The notes below the pieces were generated by a model that saw only the letters and a program-made list of their open reading frames with translations, was not told the DNA's origin and made no database searches. A program made the translations under genes and the position numbers. 64,000 nucleotides of DNA from Pararhizobium capsulatum DSM 1112 (GTDB taxonomy: Bacteria; Pseudomonadota; Alphaproteobacteria; Rhizobiales; Rhizobiaceae): NCBI RefSeq assembly GCF_030814475.1, contig NZ_JAUSVF010000001.1:4001001-4065000 (forward strand), read 5' to 3'. Below are positions 29,865 to 38,027 of the stretch, piece after piece; within the stretch, counting starts at the first letter, position 1, and each line of letters opens with the position of its first letter.

Positions 29865-30482
29865 CTATCGCGACAGCTCCTTCAACCCCAACCGGATAAG
29901 CTTGGCGCTGTCAGCACCCTCGCCGCCGTTCTTCAGGGCGGCGGCAACAGCGTTTGCGGCCTGATCGCGGGAATATCCGAGGTTGGTCAGCGCCGAAACG
30001 GCATCCGAAACCGGCGCCGAGGCAACGCCCTCGCCCAGTTCCTGTTTGAGGCCAATATTGGCGGAAGCCTCGCCTGCGAAGGCCGGCGCCTTGTTCTTCA
30101 GTTCCGTGACGATGCGCACCGCGACTTTCGGGCCGACGCCGGGCGCGCGCGAAACCGAAGTCTTGTCCTGAAGTGCGATCGCGTTGGCAAGTTCGCCGGG
30201 CGTCAGAACGGAAAGAACGGCCAAGGCCACCTTGGAGCCGACGCCTTGAACGCTCTGCAGCAGGCGAAACCATTCGCGTTCCAGGGCTGTCAAGAAGCCG
30301 AACAGCCGCAGCTGGTCTTCACGGACATAGGTCTCGATGAACAGGATTGCGGCTTCACCCGAGGAACCGAGCTTCGACAGGGTGCGCGCCGAGCAGTATG
30401 CAACATAGCCGACGCCGTGCACGTCCAGAACCACATGGTCCTCGCCGATCTCATCGATCGTTCCCTTCAACTTGCCGATCAT
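29865..30482 (-). CDS. ruvA: Holliday junction DNA helicase subunit RuvA
   Basis: Binds four-way junctions and loads RuvB. 205 residues. Domain I starts [23 protein letters not shown], two helix-hairpin-helix units in the middle ([18 protein letters not shown] and [16 protein letters not shown]), and the C-terminal RuvB-binding domain ([20 protein letters not shown]). Between ruvA and ruvB the usual few bases are replaced by the vapBC module. Confidence 0.96.
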   Translation of the reverse strand: MIGKLKGTIDEIGEDHVVLDVHGVGYVAYCSARTLSKLGSSGEAAILFIETYVREDQLRLFGFLTALEREWFRLLQSVQGVGSKVALAVLSVLTPGELANAIALQDKTSVSRAPGVGPKVAVRIVTELKNKAPAFAGEASANIGLKQELGEGVASAPVSDAVSALTNLGYSRDQAANAVAAALKNGGEGADSAKLIRLGLKELSR

Positions 30483-30559
30483 CGGTCATTGTCCTTTGCG
30501 TATGGAAATCGCTTGGCTGCGGTGGCGGAATGGGGTGACCCGCAGCGTCGCATCAGTGG

Positions 30560-31072
30560 TTAGCCGGCCAATGCCGCAAGCCGCGATGACAGGGCTTGCC
30601 GGTTGTGCGCATGGCAGATGGCGATGGCGAGCGCATCGGCGGCATCATTGCCCTTGAAGACGACCTTCGGCATCAAGACCTTCAGCATCATGTGGATCTG
30701 CTGCTTTTCACCATGACCGACGCCGATCACGGCCTTCTTGACAGCATTCGGAGCGTATTCGGCAACCTTGAGTCCAGCGCGGGCCGGCACCAGCATGGCG
30801 ATGCCGCGGGCCTGACCGAGCTTCAAGGTCGCAACCGCATCCTTGTTGACGAAGGTCTGCTCGACCGCCGCCTCGTCCGGCTTGTAGCTGTGGATCACCT
30901 CTGCAAGACCGTCATGCAACTGGCACAAGCGCGAGGCGAGATCCATGTCGCCATCCGAGGTCACCGTGCCGGAGGCGACAAAGCGCAGCGAGTTGCCGAG
31001 CGTATCCACGACACCCCAACCGGTGCGCCGCAGACCGGGGTCGATGCCAATAATGCGAATCGTCGTCGTCAT
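30560..31072 (-). CDS. ruvC: Holliday junction resolvase RuvC
   Basis: Endonuclease that cuts junctions held by RuvAB. About 170 residues. First catalytic Asp in [14 protein letters not shown] (residue ~10), Glu in [12 protein letters not shown] (~70), and the paired acidic residues near [17 protein letters not shown]. The ATG at 31072 ([13 protein letters not shown]) is the family start; the frame to 31123 is an extension. 77 bp before ruvA. Confidence 0.96.
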   Translation of the reverse strand: MTTTIRIIGIDPGLRRTGWGVVDTLGNSLRFVASGTVTSDGDMDLASRLCQLHDGLAEVIHSYKPDEAAVEQTFVNKDAVATLKLGQARGIAMLVPARAGLKVAEYAPNAVKKAVIGVGHGEKQQIHMMLKVLMPKVVFKGNDAADALAIAICHAHNRQALSSRLAALAG

Positions 31073-31244
31073 GCCGTGAACCCTAATGTCATCGGCGGAA
31101 AGCTGCCAGTAAAATGTGAACAAAACAAAAACAAACCACAGGCGCTCCCTCCCGACCGAGGCATCAATCCGTCACCTTTCCGCCTTGGATTCGCGACGGG
31201 AGCACTTACATGAGGGAAAAGATCCATTTTCCCAGGGCATGACG

Positions 31245-32261
31245 ATGATCCCCTTTTCCATCCTCGACCTTTCCCCCATCACGCAAGGCTCTACCGTTTC
31301 GCAGGCGCTGGCGAATTCCCGCAGGCTTGCGCAGGAAGCCGAAGCGCAAGGCTACAAGCGCTTCTGGCTTGCCGAACATCACGGCATGAAAGGTATCGCC
31401 AGCGCCGCGACCTCGATCGTCATTTCCCATGTGGCGGCAGGCACCAATACGATCCGCGTCGGCTCGGGCGGCATCATGCTGCCGAATCATTCGCCGCTGG
31501 TGATTGCAGAGCAATTCGGCACGCTGGCCGCCCTTTATCCGGGCCGCATCGACCTGGGGCTTGGTCGGGCGCCGGGAACTGACATGCGCACGGCAGCGGC
31601 GCTGCGCCGCAACATGGAGGCGAGCGCCAACAATTTCCCGAATGACGTCGTGGAACTGCAGGCTTTGCTTGCGCCAGTCGGTGAAAGCCAGGGGCTGATC
31701 GCCATTCCGGGCGCCGATAGCAATGTGCCGATCTGGCTCCTCGGCTCCAGCCACTTCAGCGCCCATCTGGCCGGCATGCTCGGCCTGCCCTTCGCCTTCG
31801 CCTCACATTTTGCACCGGACATGCTGATGTCGGCTCTGGAAATCTACCGCGAGCGCTTCGAGCCTTCAGAGTATCTCGACCAGCCGCATGCGATGGTCGG
31901 GATCATGGGCGTCGCCGCCGATACGGACAAGGAGGCAGATTATCTCTTCACTTCCATGCAACAGTCCTTCGTGGCGCTGCGCCGCAATGCCCGCGGCCAG
32001 TTTCCGCCACCAGTCGACAGCATGGATGGCCTCTGGCACGAAAGCGAAAAGGCTTTCGTCGATCAGGCTATGACCTATGCGGTGGTCGGCGGGCCTGAGG
32101 CGGTGGAGAAAAAGCTCAAAACCTTCATCCGAAATACGGGCGCTGACGAACTGATCGTCTCCATGCCGATCTTCGACATGGATGCGCGGTTGAAATCGGT
32201 GCGGCTCTTTGCCGACGCGCAGAAGAAACTGGCCGCAGCCGACGGTCGCGACGCCGCCTGA
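31245..32261 (+). CDS. LLM-class flavin-dependent oxidoreductase (luciferase-like)
   Basis: About 338 residues. Bacterial luciferase-like TIM barrel: start [21 protein letters not shown], flavin/substrate loop [52 protein letters not shown], and [20 protein letters not shown]. The MsnO8/LuxA-like group with AEHH and GRAPG is common in soil bacteria; the substrate is unknown. Start ATG 31245 with AGGG upstream; 31239 is two codons longer. Ends in a hairpin terminator. Confidence 0.88.
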   Translation: MIPFSILDLSPITQGSTVSQALANSRRLAQEAEAQGYKRFWLAEHHGMKGIASAATSIVISHVAAGTNTIRVGSGGIMLPNHSPLVIAEQFGTLAALYPGRIDLGLGRAPGTDMRTAAALRRNMEASANNFPNDVVELQALLAPVGESQGLIAIPGADSNVPIWLLGSSHFSAHLAGMLGLPFAFASHFAPDMLMSALEIYRERFEPSEYLDQPHAMVGIMGVAADTDKEADYLFTSMQQSFVALRRNARGQFPPPVDSMDGLWHESEKAFVDQAMTYAVVGGPEAVEKKLKTFIRNTGADELIVSMPIFDMDARLKSVRLFADAQKKLAAADGRDAA

Positions 32262-32281
32262 GCTTTCATCAGGCAACGAAA

Positions 32282-32309
32282 AGCCCGCCTCCGGCATCCG
32301 GAGCGGGCT
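32282..32309 (+). terminator. Terminator of the LLM oxidoreductase gene
   Basis: AGCCCGC-ctCCGG-cat-CCGGa-GCGGGCT: an 11-bp interrupted stem 20 bases after the stop. The T-tract is weak (AGTTTGTT). Confidence 0.6.
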
Positions 32310-32450
32310 GAGTTTGTTCCGGCCTCACACTCCGCGTCATCCTAGAGTCGAGGATCTTCCAGCCTATCTTCACAAATGGAGAGACTGATAGAGGCTCGGC
32401 TCAAGGCCGAGTATGACGGAACAGAGATGGGAATGTGACACTCCTCAAAA

Positions 32451-33197
32451 TCAGGCCGAAAGCTTGGCCATGACTTCGTCGGAGACTTCGAAGTTGGTGT
32501 AGACGTTCTGGACGTCATCATCGTCTTCCAGCGTATCAATCAGCTTCATCAGCGACTGCGCCTTTTCCTCGTCGACCGGAACGGTGTTCTGCGCGCGCCA
32601 GATGGCTTTTACGGTTTCAGCTTCGCCGAGCGTCGCTTCGAGCGCCTTGGAGACTTCGCCGATATCCTCGAAACCGCAGATGATCGTGTGGCCTTCCTCG
32701 TCGGTGCTCACGTCCTCGGCACCTGCCTCGATCGCGGCTTCCATGACCTTGTCGTCATTGCCAACGGAAAGCTTGTAGGTGATTTCGCCGACACGATCGA
32801 AGGAGAAGGAGACAGAACCGGTTTCGCCAAGCGCGCCGCCGGCCTTGGTGAAGGTCGAGCGGACGTTGGAGGCTGTGCGGTTGCGGTTGTCGGTCAGCGC
32901 TTCAACGATGACGGCGACGCCGCCCGGGCCATAACCCTCGTAACGCACTTCGTCATAGTTCTCGCTGTCGGCACCGGACGCCTTCTTGATGGCGCGCTCG
33001 ATGTTGTCCTTCGGCATGGACTGGGCCTTGGCGTTCTGGATCGCCAGGCGCAGGCGTGCATTCATGGAAGGATCGGGCAGGCCTCCCTTGGCGGCAACGG
33101 TGATTTCGCGCGCGAGCTTGGAGAACATCTTGGAGCGGACGGAGTCCTGCTTGCCCTTGCGGTGCATGATGTTCTTGAACTGTGAATGGCCGGCCAT
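32451..33197 (-). CDS. yebC: YebC/PmpR-family regulatory protein
   Basis: 248 residues, the three-domain TACO1/YebC fold. N-terminal [61 protein letters not shown] are diagnostic. Members have been described as DNA-binding regulators (PmpR) and, more recently, as translation factors relieving ribosome stalling at proline stretches; which applies here cannot be told. Often found near ruvCAB, as here (ruvC is 1.4 kb away, separated by the LLM gene). Confidence 0.95.
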   Translation of the reverse strand: MAGHSQFKNIMHRKGKQDSVRSKMFSKLAREITVAAKGGLPDPSMNARLRLAIQNAKAQSMPKDNIERAIKKASGADSENYDEVRYEGYGPGGVAVIVEALTDNRNRTASNVRSTFTKAGGALGETGSVSFSFDRVGEITYKLSVGNDDKVMEAAIEAGAEDVSTDEEGHTIICGFEDIGEVSKALEATLGEAETVKAIWRAQNTVPVDEEKAQSLMKLIDTLEDDDDVQNVYTNFEVSDEVMAKLSA

Positions 33198-33283
33198 GGC
33201 GCCCTCTTTGCAATGCTTGTCGTGTCAGGATTGGGGCGCCTTATAGTTTCATCGGCGCTTTTCGTCCAGCAGGGGGCGATTTT

Positions 33284-33757
33284 TTAGTTTGTCTCGATGC
33301 GCGCGCGGCTGAGAAAGAAGGAATGGCCGTCGTCGCGTTTGCAGGCGAGCCCCTTGCGTGTGGAGAGGCAGCTGAAAGGACCTGCCGACCAGCGTTGGCC
33401 ATAGTCCAGCACCGGGCCTGCTGAACAGCAGCTGGGATCACCGACGTCCCGCAGCAGATCCCCCGGCCCTGTTCGAGAAAGCACAGCCCTGACATAACGC
33501 GGTTCCACCCGATCGCAGACAAGCTCCGGCCCTCCATCGGCAGGGCGATACACGTCCGTGCCACCTTTCGGAGTGTAGATACAGCCGATATTGCCGGAGG
33601 GCAGGACGAACTCTTCCTGCTCACCCATGGATCCGGCGACATCTGGCGTCGCCTTGGTCGCGCTACCCTCCGCGGTCGGCATTCGCGGCGGCGGGACGCC
33701 CTCAGCCTGCGCGACCAGCGGCAGCAACACGAGAAACAGCAGCGCACGAAGATACAT
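33284..33757 (-). CDS. Secreted Cys-rich protein of unknown function
   Basis: About 157 residues. Signal peptide MYLRALLFLVLLPLVAQAEG, then a Pro/Ala linker and a compact domain with FVLPSGNIGCIYTPKGG, ELVCDRVEPRYV, GDPSCCSAGP, FSCLSTRKGLACKRDDGHSFFLSRA: about six Cys that can form disulfides. The PSGNIGC motif resembles the DUF6636-type secreted domain, from memory. Start at 33757 chosen for the signal peptide. Periplasmic or extracellular; function unknown. Confidence 0.7.
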   Translation of the reverse strand: MYLRALLFLVLLPLVAQAEGVPPPRMPTAEGSATKATPDVAGSMGEQEEFVLPSGNIGCIYTPKGGTDVYRPADGGPELVCDRVEPRYVRAVLSRTGPGDLLRDVGDPSCCSAGPVLDYGQRWSAGPFSCLSTRKGLACKRDDGHSFFLSRARIETN

Positions 33758-33806
33758 GGGGCGATCTCCAAAGACATGCCGCGGGATGGTCCCATGCAAG
33801 GCTATG

Positions 33807-34643
33807 TCACACGCCCTTGAGGATATAAATCAAAGGCTTGCCTGGCAAGGAGCGGAGCGAGACGATAACGTTGTCGCTCTCGGCAAATGAACGATCGAAC
33901 TTTTCATCAAACATCGAGAGAAAATTATCGATCGGCGGCCCGCGGCGATGCATCGGCAGGATGAGCGCCGACCGCAGGCGGCTCACGACCCGGCTCATGC
34001 TTTCCGCCCCCATCGTCAGGCCGCCATCGACCGGCACCATGACGACATCCAGCCGGCCAATCTCTGCATAATGGCTGTCGTCCAGTTCGTGATGCAGGTG
34101 GCCGAGGTGGCCGATACACAGGCCTGCGACTTCGAAGATGAAGATCGAATTGCCGTTCGGTTCCATGGCGCCGTAGCCGGAACGGATATCGGTGGTGACA
34201 TTGCGGATGGAGACATCACCCACCACGAGATCGTGGTCCGCCGGCTTTCCGTCATCGCTCCAACCGTGCAGGACATGCTTGATTGCGGGATCGGGCGTCA
34301 GCGTGAAATGACTGGAATGCGCCTTGTTCATCGTTACGACCGTCGGCAGGCGCGGCGGCTTGTACCAGCCGCTATAATCCGTCGCGATCGCAATGCCGCC
34401 GGGCGTTTCGATCAGGAAGGTGGAATGGCCGACATAGGTGATCGACACCTCCTCCCCTGCGGCCTGGGCCGGGAAAATCGGTGGCGTGAAGCTTGCAAAA
34501 GTAGCTGACGGCAGCGCGCCGGCAATCGCCTGGCACTGGCTGACCCTCGGCACCGGGGTTGCCGATTGGGCATGGGCCTTCATTGGCCAGAGGGTATGCA
34601 AAAGCACGATCGCGGCAAATGTGTAGATGGCATAACGCAGCAT
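33807..34643 (-). CDS. Exported metallo-beta-lactamase-fold hydrolase
   Basis: About 278 residues with an N-terminal signal or anchor (MLRYAIYTFAAIVLLHTLWP ... AHAQ). UlaG-like MBL fold: ITYVGHSTFLIETPGGIAIATDYSG, THSSHF-like site here as NKAHSSHFTL, HLGHLHHELDD with metal-binding His/Asp residues, VVMVPVDGGLTMG, and ILPMHRRG. The usual HxHxDH is replaced by a shorter HSSHF, typical of the exported MBL subgroup. Substrate unknown. ATG 34643 has GAGG six bases upstream. Confidence 0.82.
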   Translation of the reverse strand: MLRYAIYTFAAIVLLHTLWPMKAHAQSATPVPRVSQCQAIAGALPSATFASFTPPIFPAQAAGEEVSITYVGHSTFLIETPGGIAIATDYSGWYKPPRLPTVVTMNKAHSSHFTLTPDPAIKHVLHGWSDDGKPADHDLVVGDVSIRNVTTDIRSGYGAMEPNGNSIFIFEVAGLCIGHLGHLHHELDDSHYAEIGRLDVVMVPVDGGLTMGAESMSRVVSRLRSALILPMHRRGPPIDNFLSMFDEKFDRSFAESDNVIVSLRSLPGKPLIYILKGV

Positions 34644-34787
34644 CATGCACCTCGCTTGCAAGGATTTGCACGGCGCAGGATAGGCATGAGCGACATCAGG
34701 TAAAGCGGATTGCGCGCCGGCTATTTCACAATCGCGTCATCGCCAGGCTCAGGCGCGAACGGCTTAGGAGGCGAGCCCGGTGTCATC

Positions 34788-35612
34788 TCACTCCCAGAAC
34801 GCCGGAATACTTTCAGCAAGACGTGGGCCGATTCGAAGTGGAGCCACGGCTTCTGCAAGGCCGGTGCGATCGGAGATTTCGACACCGAGGCCGCAGATCG
34901 TCGCGGGGCCGGACGCTGCCTCGAAGCGGCCCTTCGGCATCTTGGAGATGAACCGGTTGAGCGGTTCTTCCTTTTCCATGCCGAGCGAGCTGTCATAGTC
35001 GCCACACATGCCGGCATCGCTCATATAGGCGGTGCCGCCATTGAGGATCTGGTGATCGGCGGTCGGCACATGGGTATGGGTACCGACCACGAGGCTGGCG
35101 CGGCCATCGACGAAGTGGCCGAAGCATTGCTTTTCGCTCGTCGCTTCGGCGTGGAAATCGAAGATGATGGCATCGGCCTGCTCCTTCAGCGGACATGCCG
35201 CAAGGATCGCCTCGGCCGACTTGAAGGGATCGTCAAGCTCCGGGTGCATGAACACCCGGCCCATGATATTGGCGACCAGCACGCGCGCGCCGTTGCGGGC
35301 GAAATAGAGGTTGGAACCGCGTCCGGGCGTCCCCGCCGGATAGTTGGCAGGTCGCAGGAACTGGTCGTGCCGTTCGCAGAACACCACGGCCTCCTTCTGG
35401 TCCCAGACGTGATTGCCGGTGGTGACGACATCGGCACCGGCATTGATGGTTTCGAGGAAGATTTCCTCGGTGATGCCGAAGCCGCCGGCGGCATTCTCGC
35501 CGTTGACGATGACGAAATCGAGCTTCAGGTCGCTGACGAGGCCGGGCAATCGATCCCAGACCGCCGTACGGCCGGTCTTGCCCACCATGTCACCCAGAAA
35601 CAGAAGTCTCAT
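34788..35612 (-). CDS. YmdB-family metallophosphoesterase
   Basis: 274 residues, TIGR00282 family (calcineurin-like; Bacillus YmdB hydrolyses cyclic nucleotides). Metal ligands visible: LFLGDMVGKTGR (Asp 8), VNGENAAGG, TTGNHVWDQ, FDFHAEATSEK and VVGTHTHVPTAD. Full length, intact. The ATG overlaps the stop of the 5-formyltetrahydrofolate cyclo-ligase gene by four bases (ATGA), so they are translationally coupled; this pairing is common in alphaproteobacteria. Confidence 0.93.
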   Translation of the reverse strand: MRLLFLGDMVGKTGRTAVWDRLPGLVSDLKLDFVIVNGENAAGGFGITEEIFLETINAGADVVTTGNHVWDQKEAVVFCERHDQFLRPANYPAGTPGRGSNLYFARNGARVLVANIMGRVFMHPELDDPFKSAEAILAACPLKEQADAIIFDFHAEATSEKQCFGHFVDGRASLVVGTHTHVPTADHQILNGGTAYMSDAGMCGDYDSSLGMEKEEPLNRFISKMPKGRFEAASGPATICGLGVEISDRTGLAEAVAPLRIGPRLAESIPAFWE

Positions 35613-36199
35613 CCGTCGATCCCCGATCCAAAAATACGAAAGCCGCTTTCCGTCAGCATGGCATCGAGCGCCACGTCATGCGGTTCGGCGGGCACTGATG
35701 CCACTTCCTGGCAGTCGAATGCAATCCCGATCAGCTTCGGTGTCTTACCTTTGGCCCGCAATCGGTCGATCGCCCGGTCGTAATAGCCGGCGCCGTAGCC
35801 TATGCGATGGCCGCCTCTATCGAATGCCGAAAGCGGCACCAGCATGATGTCCGGATCCAGCACGGCAGCATCCGGTCCCGGCCCTGACGTCCCGAAGCCC
35901 GTCCCGATCATATCCGCAGCCTGCGAAAACGCGCGAAAGACGATAGTCTCCTTGTCGATGATGGCCGGCAGGCAAAGCCGCGCGCCCCGCTCCTGCAAAT
36001 GCACCATCAGCGGGCGAACATCGATTTCCGAGCGTATGGGCCAGAAGCCGGAAACCACCGTGTCCGGCGAAAGCTCGATCGCTTCTCCCGCATGCTCAAG
36101 GATGGACAGGCTTGCTGCAATGCGCGCCTGGGGATCGAGAGCATCGCGCAGAGCAAGCCGCTCCTTGCGCAGATTATTTTTCAGTTCCCTGGGTGTCAC
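35609..36199 (-). CDS. 5-formyltetrahydrofolate cyclo-ligase
   Basis: Converts 5-formyl-THF to 5,10-methenyl-THF with ATP. About 196 residues from a GTG start at 36199 (TPRELKNNLRKERLALRDAL); no ATG exists nearby, the frame's only ATG (36295) would add 32 unlikely residues. Typical motifs: VSGFWPIRSEID, ARLCLPAI, and the ATP-binding AFDRGGHRIGYGAGYYDR near the C-terminus. In proteobacteria this gene (ygfA) usually follows 6S RNA and zapA; that order is kept here with a small HTH gene in between on the other strand. Confidence 0.92.
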   Translation of the reverse strand: MTPRELKNNLRKERLALRDALDPQARIAASLSILEHAGEAIELSPDTVVSGFWPIRSEIDVRPLMVHLQERGARLCLPAIIDKETIVFRAFSQAADMIGTGFGTSGPGPDAAVLDPDIMLVPLSAFDRGGHRIGYGAGYYDRAIDRLRAKGKTPKLIGIAFDCQEVASVPAEPHDVALDAMLTESGFRIFGSGIDG

Positions 36200-36456
36200 T
36201 GGAATAGAGCCCCTGATGTCATCGTCTTCTCTCCGGATCTGTCGTGTCCCCGGCGCAATAAACTGCAACCTGCGCAACTTTTTAAGCCCGCGCAACGTCT
36301 TGCTCGAAATGAAACATGGTTAGCAGTCTGTTCATCATCCTGCGGGGTTTCGCTGTCCAAGCCCGATCGAGCGGTGCAAGAACAAGCGAAATCAGCAGAA
36401 ACACAGTTCGGTGGCCACGGGGTTTTTCCGCGGAGAGCTGTAGAAATGGGAATGGC

Positions 36457-36675
36457 ATGTCCATGAAGGACAATTTGCTTCAGGAACTCAATGCACTGGA
36501 ATTGCGGTGCCTTGCGCTCGCGGCCCGTGGACGGACCCGCAACGACATCACCCTCGAAACCGATATTTCCCACGACCGCATTGATGATGCATTCGTCTCG
36601 GCCATGCGCAAGCTGCAAGCCGGCAACGTGGCGGAAGCAATCTTCCGCGCCGCGCGCATGGACCTTATTTCCTGA
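36457..36675 (+). CDS. Stand-alone LuxR-type (GerE) HTH protein
   Basis: About 72 residues. Almost the whole protein is one LuxR C-terminal HTH domain: LNALELRCLALAARGRTRND (helices 1-2), ITLETDISHDRIDDAFVSAM (recognition helix region), then KLQAGNVAEAIFRAARMDLI, the usual LuxR ending. It lacks any sensor or receiver domain. Starts at ATG 36457 or 36463; the track to 36316 has no support. Lies between 5-FCL and the candidate 6S RNA, transcribed toward the latter. Likely a DNA-binding regulator of unknown targets. Confidence 0.75.
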   Translation: MSMKDNLLQELNALELRCLALAARGRTRNDITLETDISHDRIDDAFVSAMRKLQAGNVAEAIFRAARMDLIS

Positions 36676-36799
36676 TACCCCAGTCGAAATTATCATCTCT
36701 GCGCGCGCAGCACGCGTTGTCGTTCGTGATAAAATCCAGGGAAAAGGGAAAAGTGCGATCCACGACAACCGATGGATGTTTACGATCCTGGGTGCCTAC

Positions 36800-36965
36800 A
36801 AACGTAGGTGGGCGCCATATGTCCAGGCCCACGAGCCTGGTCAGGGACAGCTCCCGTTGGATCGAGTATGGCCCCAGGGATTGTGGTTCCTGTCGGGAAG
36901 CGCAGACCGCATCGGGAATATAGTGTGCTTTCGGGATGGGCGCCAGTGGTCCCCGGAAACTAATC
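36800..36965 (-). ncRNA. ssrS: Candidate 6S RNA
   Basis: In the 344-bp gap between the HTH gene and zapA, beside ygfA-type 5-FCL, exactly where 6S RNA lies in alphaproteobacteria. The minus strand is GC-rich and self-complementary: GGCGCC occurs on both sides (36817-ish and 36938-ish) and can close a long stem; inside, CCTGGGG pairs with TCCC..CCAGG and CTC..GAG forms an apical loop; a separate small hairpin CCAGGC-tcgtgg-GCCTGG lies on the 3' side. Boundaries are estimates. No reading frame explains this sequence. The call rests mainly on synteny. Confidence 0.5.
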
Positions 36966-37019
36966 GGACCATCAGCGAAAAGCTTCGGCCTCCCCTCCCC
37001 GAACATGAAGATGGTCTCG

Positions 37020-37397
37020 TCAGGCCGAAGGCTTGGCGGGTGGCACGCTGACTTTGGCGGCAATGACTTCTATCTGCGAGGTAACCTCGGAAAGGGCCAT
37101 AGCCAGCGCTTCCTCGGATTTCGCATGATCCAGCACCGCCTCATCGCGGGCGCGCTTCAGATTGCCGACTTCGGTTTCCAGTGCCTTCAGCCTGCGGTTC
37201 ACTTCGCTGAGTTCGTCCATGACCATGATGCCGGCCATGACCGTTAGCCGCAGGTCACCAATTTCGCCGAACTGGGTCTTGAGGTGACCGACATACTGAT
37301 CGAATCGCCCGGCAAGCTCTTCCAGATGGCTTTCCTGACCTTCCTCGCAAGCCATACGATAGGCCTTGCCATCGATCATTACCGTTACTTGCGCCAT
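37020..37397 (-). CDS. zapA: Cell division protein ZapA
   Basis: FtsZ-bundling protein. 125 residues. N-terminal ZapA globular part (VTVMIDGKAYRMACEEGQES, HLEELAGRFDQYV) and a C-terminal coiled coil (ELSEVNRRLKALETEVGNLK). Starts after the DUF4164 gene on the same strand (26 bp gap). Confidence 0.92.
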   Translation of the reverse strand: MAQVTVMIDGKAYRMACEEGQESHLEELAGRFDQYVGHLKTQFGEIGDLRLTVMAGIMVMDELSEVNRRLKALETEVGNLKRARDEAVLDHAKSEEALAMALSEVTSQIEVIAAKVSVPPAKPSA

Positions 37398-37423
37398 GCC
37401 TCACCTGATCCCGTTTGACCGCC

Positions 37424-37696
37424 CTAGCGGTCGAGAACTGCCCTGATCGTTTCCATGGCCGTCACCAGACGACGCGACACTTCGCGGTTGACCTCCTCCA
37501 GACGGTTGGCGCGAAATTGTGATTGATCGAGTTCCTGGGCCAGCCGGGAACGATCCGTGTTGACGCGCCGGACCTCGCTCTCGATCTCGCCTTGGTCCAA
37601 TTCGCGGTCGAAACGCCGGTCGATCGCGCTTTCCAGACCGGCCACGGCGCCGCGCAGGTCCTCGATCGCTGCCCTGACTGTCTTTCCTGACGTCAT
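37424..37696 (-). CDS. DUF4164 coiled-coil protein
   Basis: 90 residues, almost wholly coiled coil (IEDLRGAVAGLESAIDRRFD, then SRLAQELDQSQFRANRLEEV). Member of the small alphaproteobacterial DUF4164 family, regularly next to zapA, suggesting a role near the divisome; function not established. First gene of a two-gene operon with zapA. Confidence 0.85.
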   Translation of the reverse strand: MTSGKTVRAAIEDLRGAVAGLESAIDRRFDRELDQGEIESEVRRVNTDRSRLAQELDQSQFRANRLEEVNREVSRRLVTAMETIRAVLDR

Positions 37697-38027
37697 GTCG
37701 TCCTTCCGGCCCGCGCCGAATCGGCGCAGCGGCCTCGCATGTCCTGTGGTCCCAACGCTATTAAACCCATTCCGCTGATGGGAACAACGGCAACAGCCCC
37801 GCAGTAAGGCAGAAGCTGTGGATCAAGCATCTTTTAAATCGATTTGTATCCGCACACCCATGCAAAGGGCCTTGCTGCTTCGACCACTCGAAAATGTGCC
37901 ATCGCGCCGGTCAAAAGGGCCGTTTTTATTGACTCCAACGAAGCAGGTGCTATGTGTCAGCCGCTTCTGATACGGTCTTTGGAGGATAGAGACCGTTCCC
38001 TGTCCACGAACTCAAGCGGAACAGTCT
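37697..38027. other. Divergent promoter region between DUF4164 and tkt
   Basis: 331 bp. Holds the tkt promoter (37929-37956) and, toward DUF4164, AT-rich sequence around 37830-37850. A 6-bp hairpin CGGTCT...AGACCG surrounds GGAGGA at 37974-37996 in the tkt leader. A short reading frame from 37952 runs into tkt but shows no family resemblance. Confidence 0.6.
37929..37956 (+). promoter_or_regulatory. Promoter of the tkt-gap-pgk operon
   Basis: TTGACT (37929-37934), 16-bp spacer, TATGTG (37951-37956), ~70 bp upstream of the tkt ATG. Confidence 0.6.
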
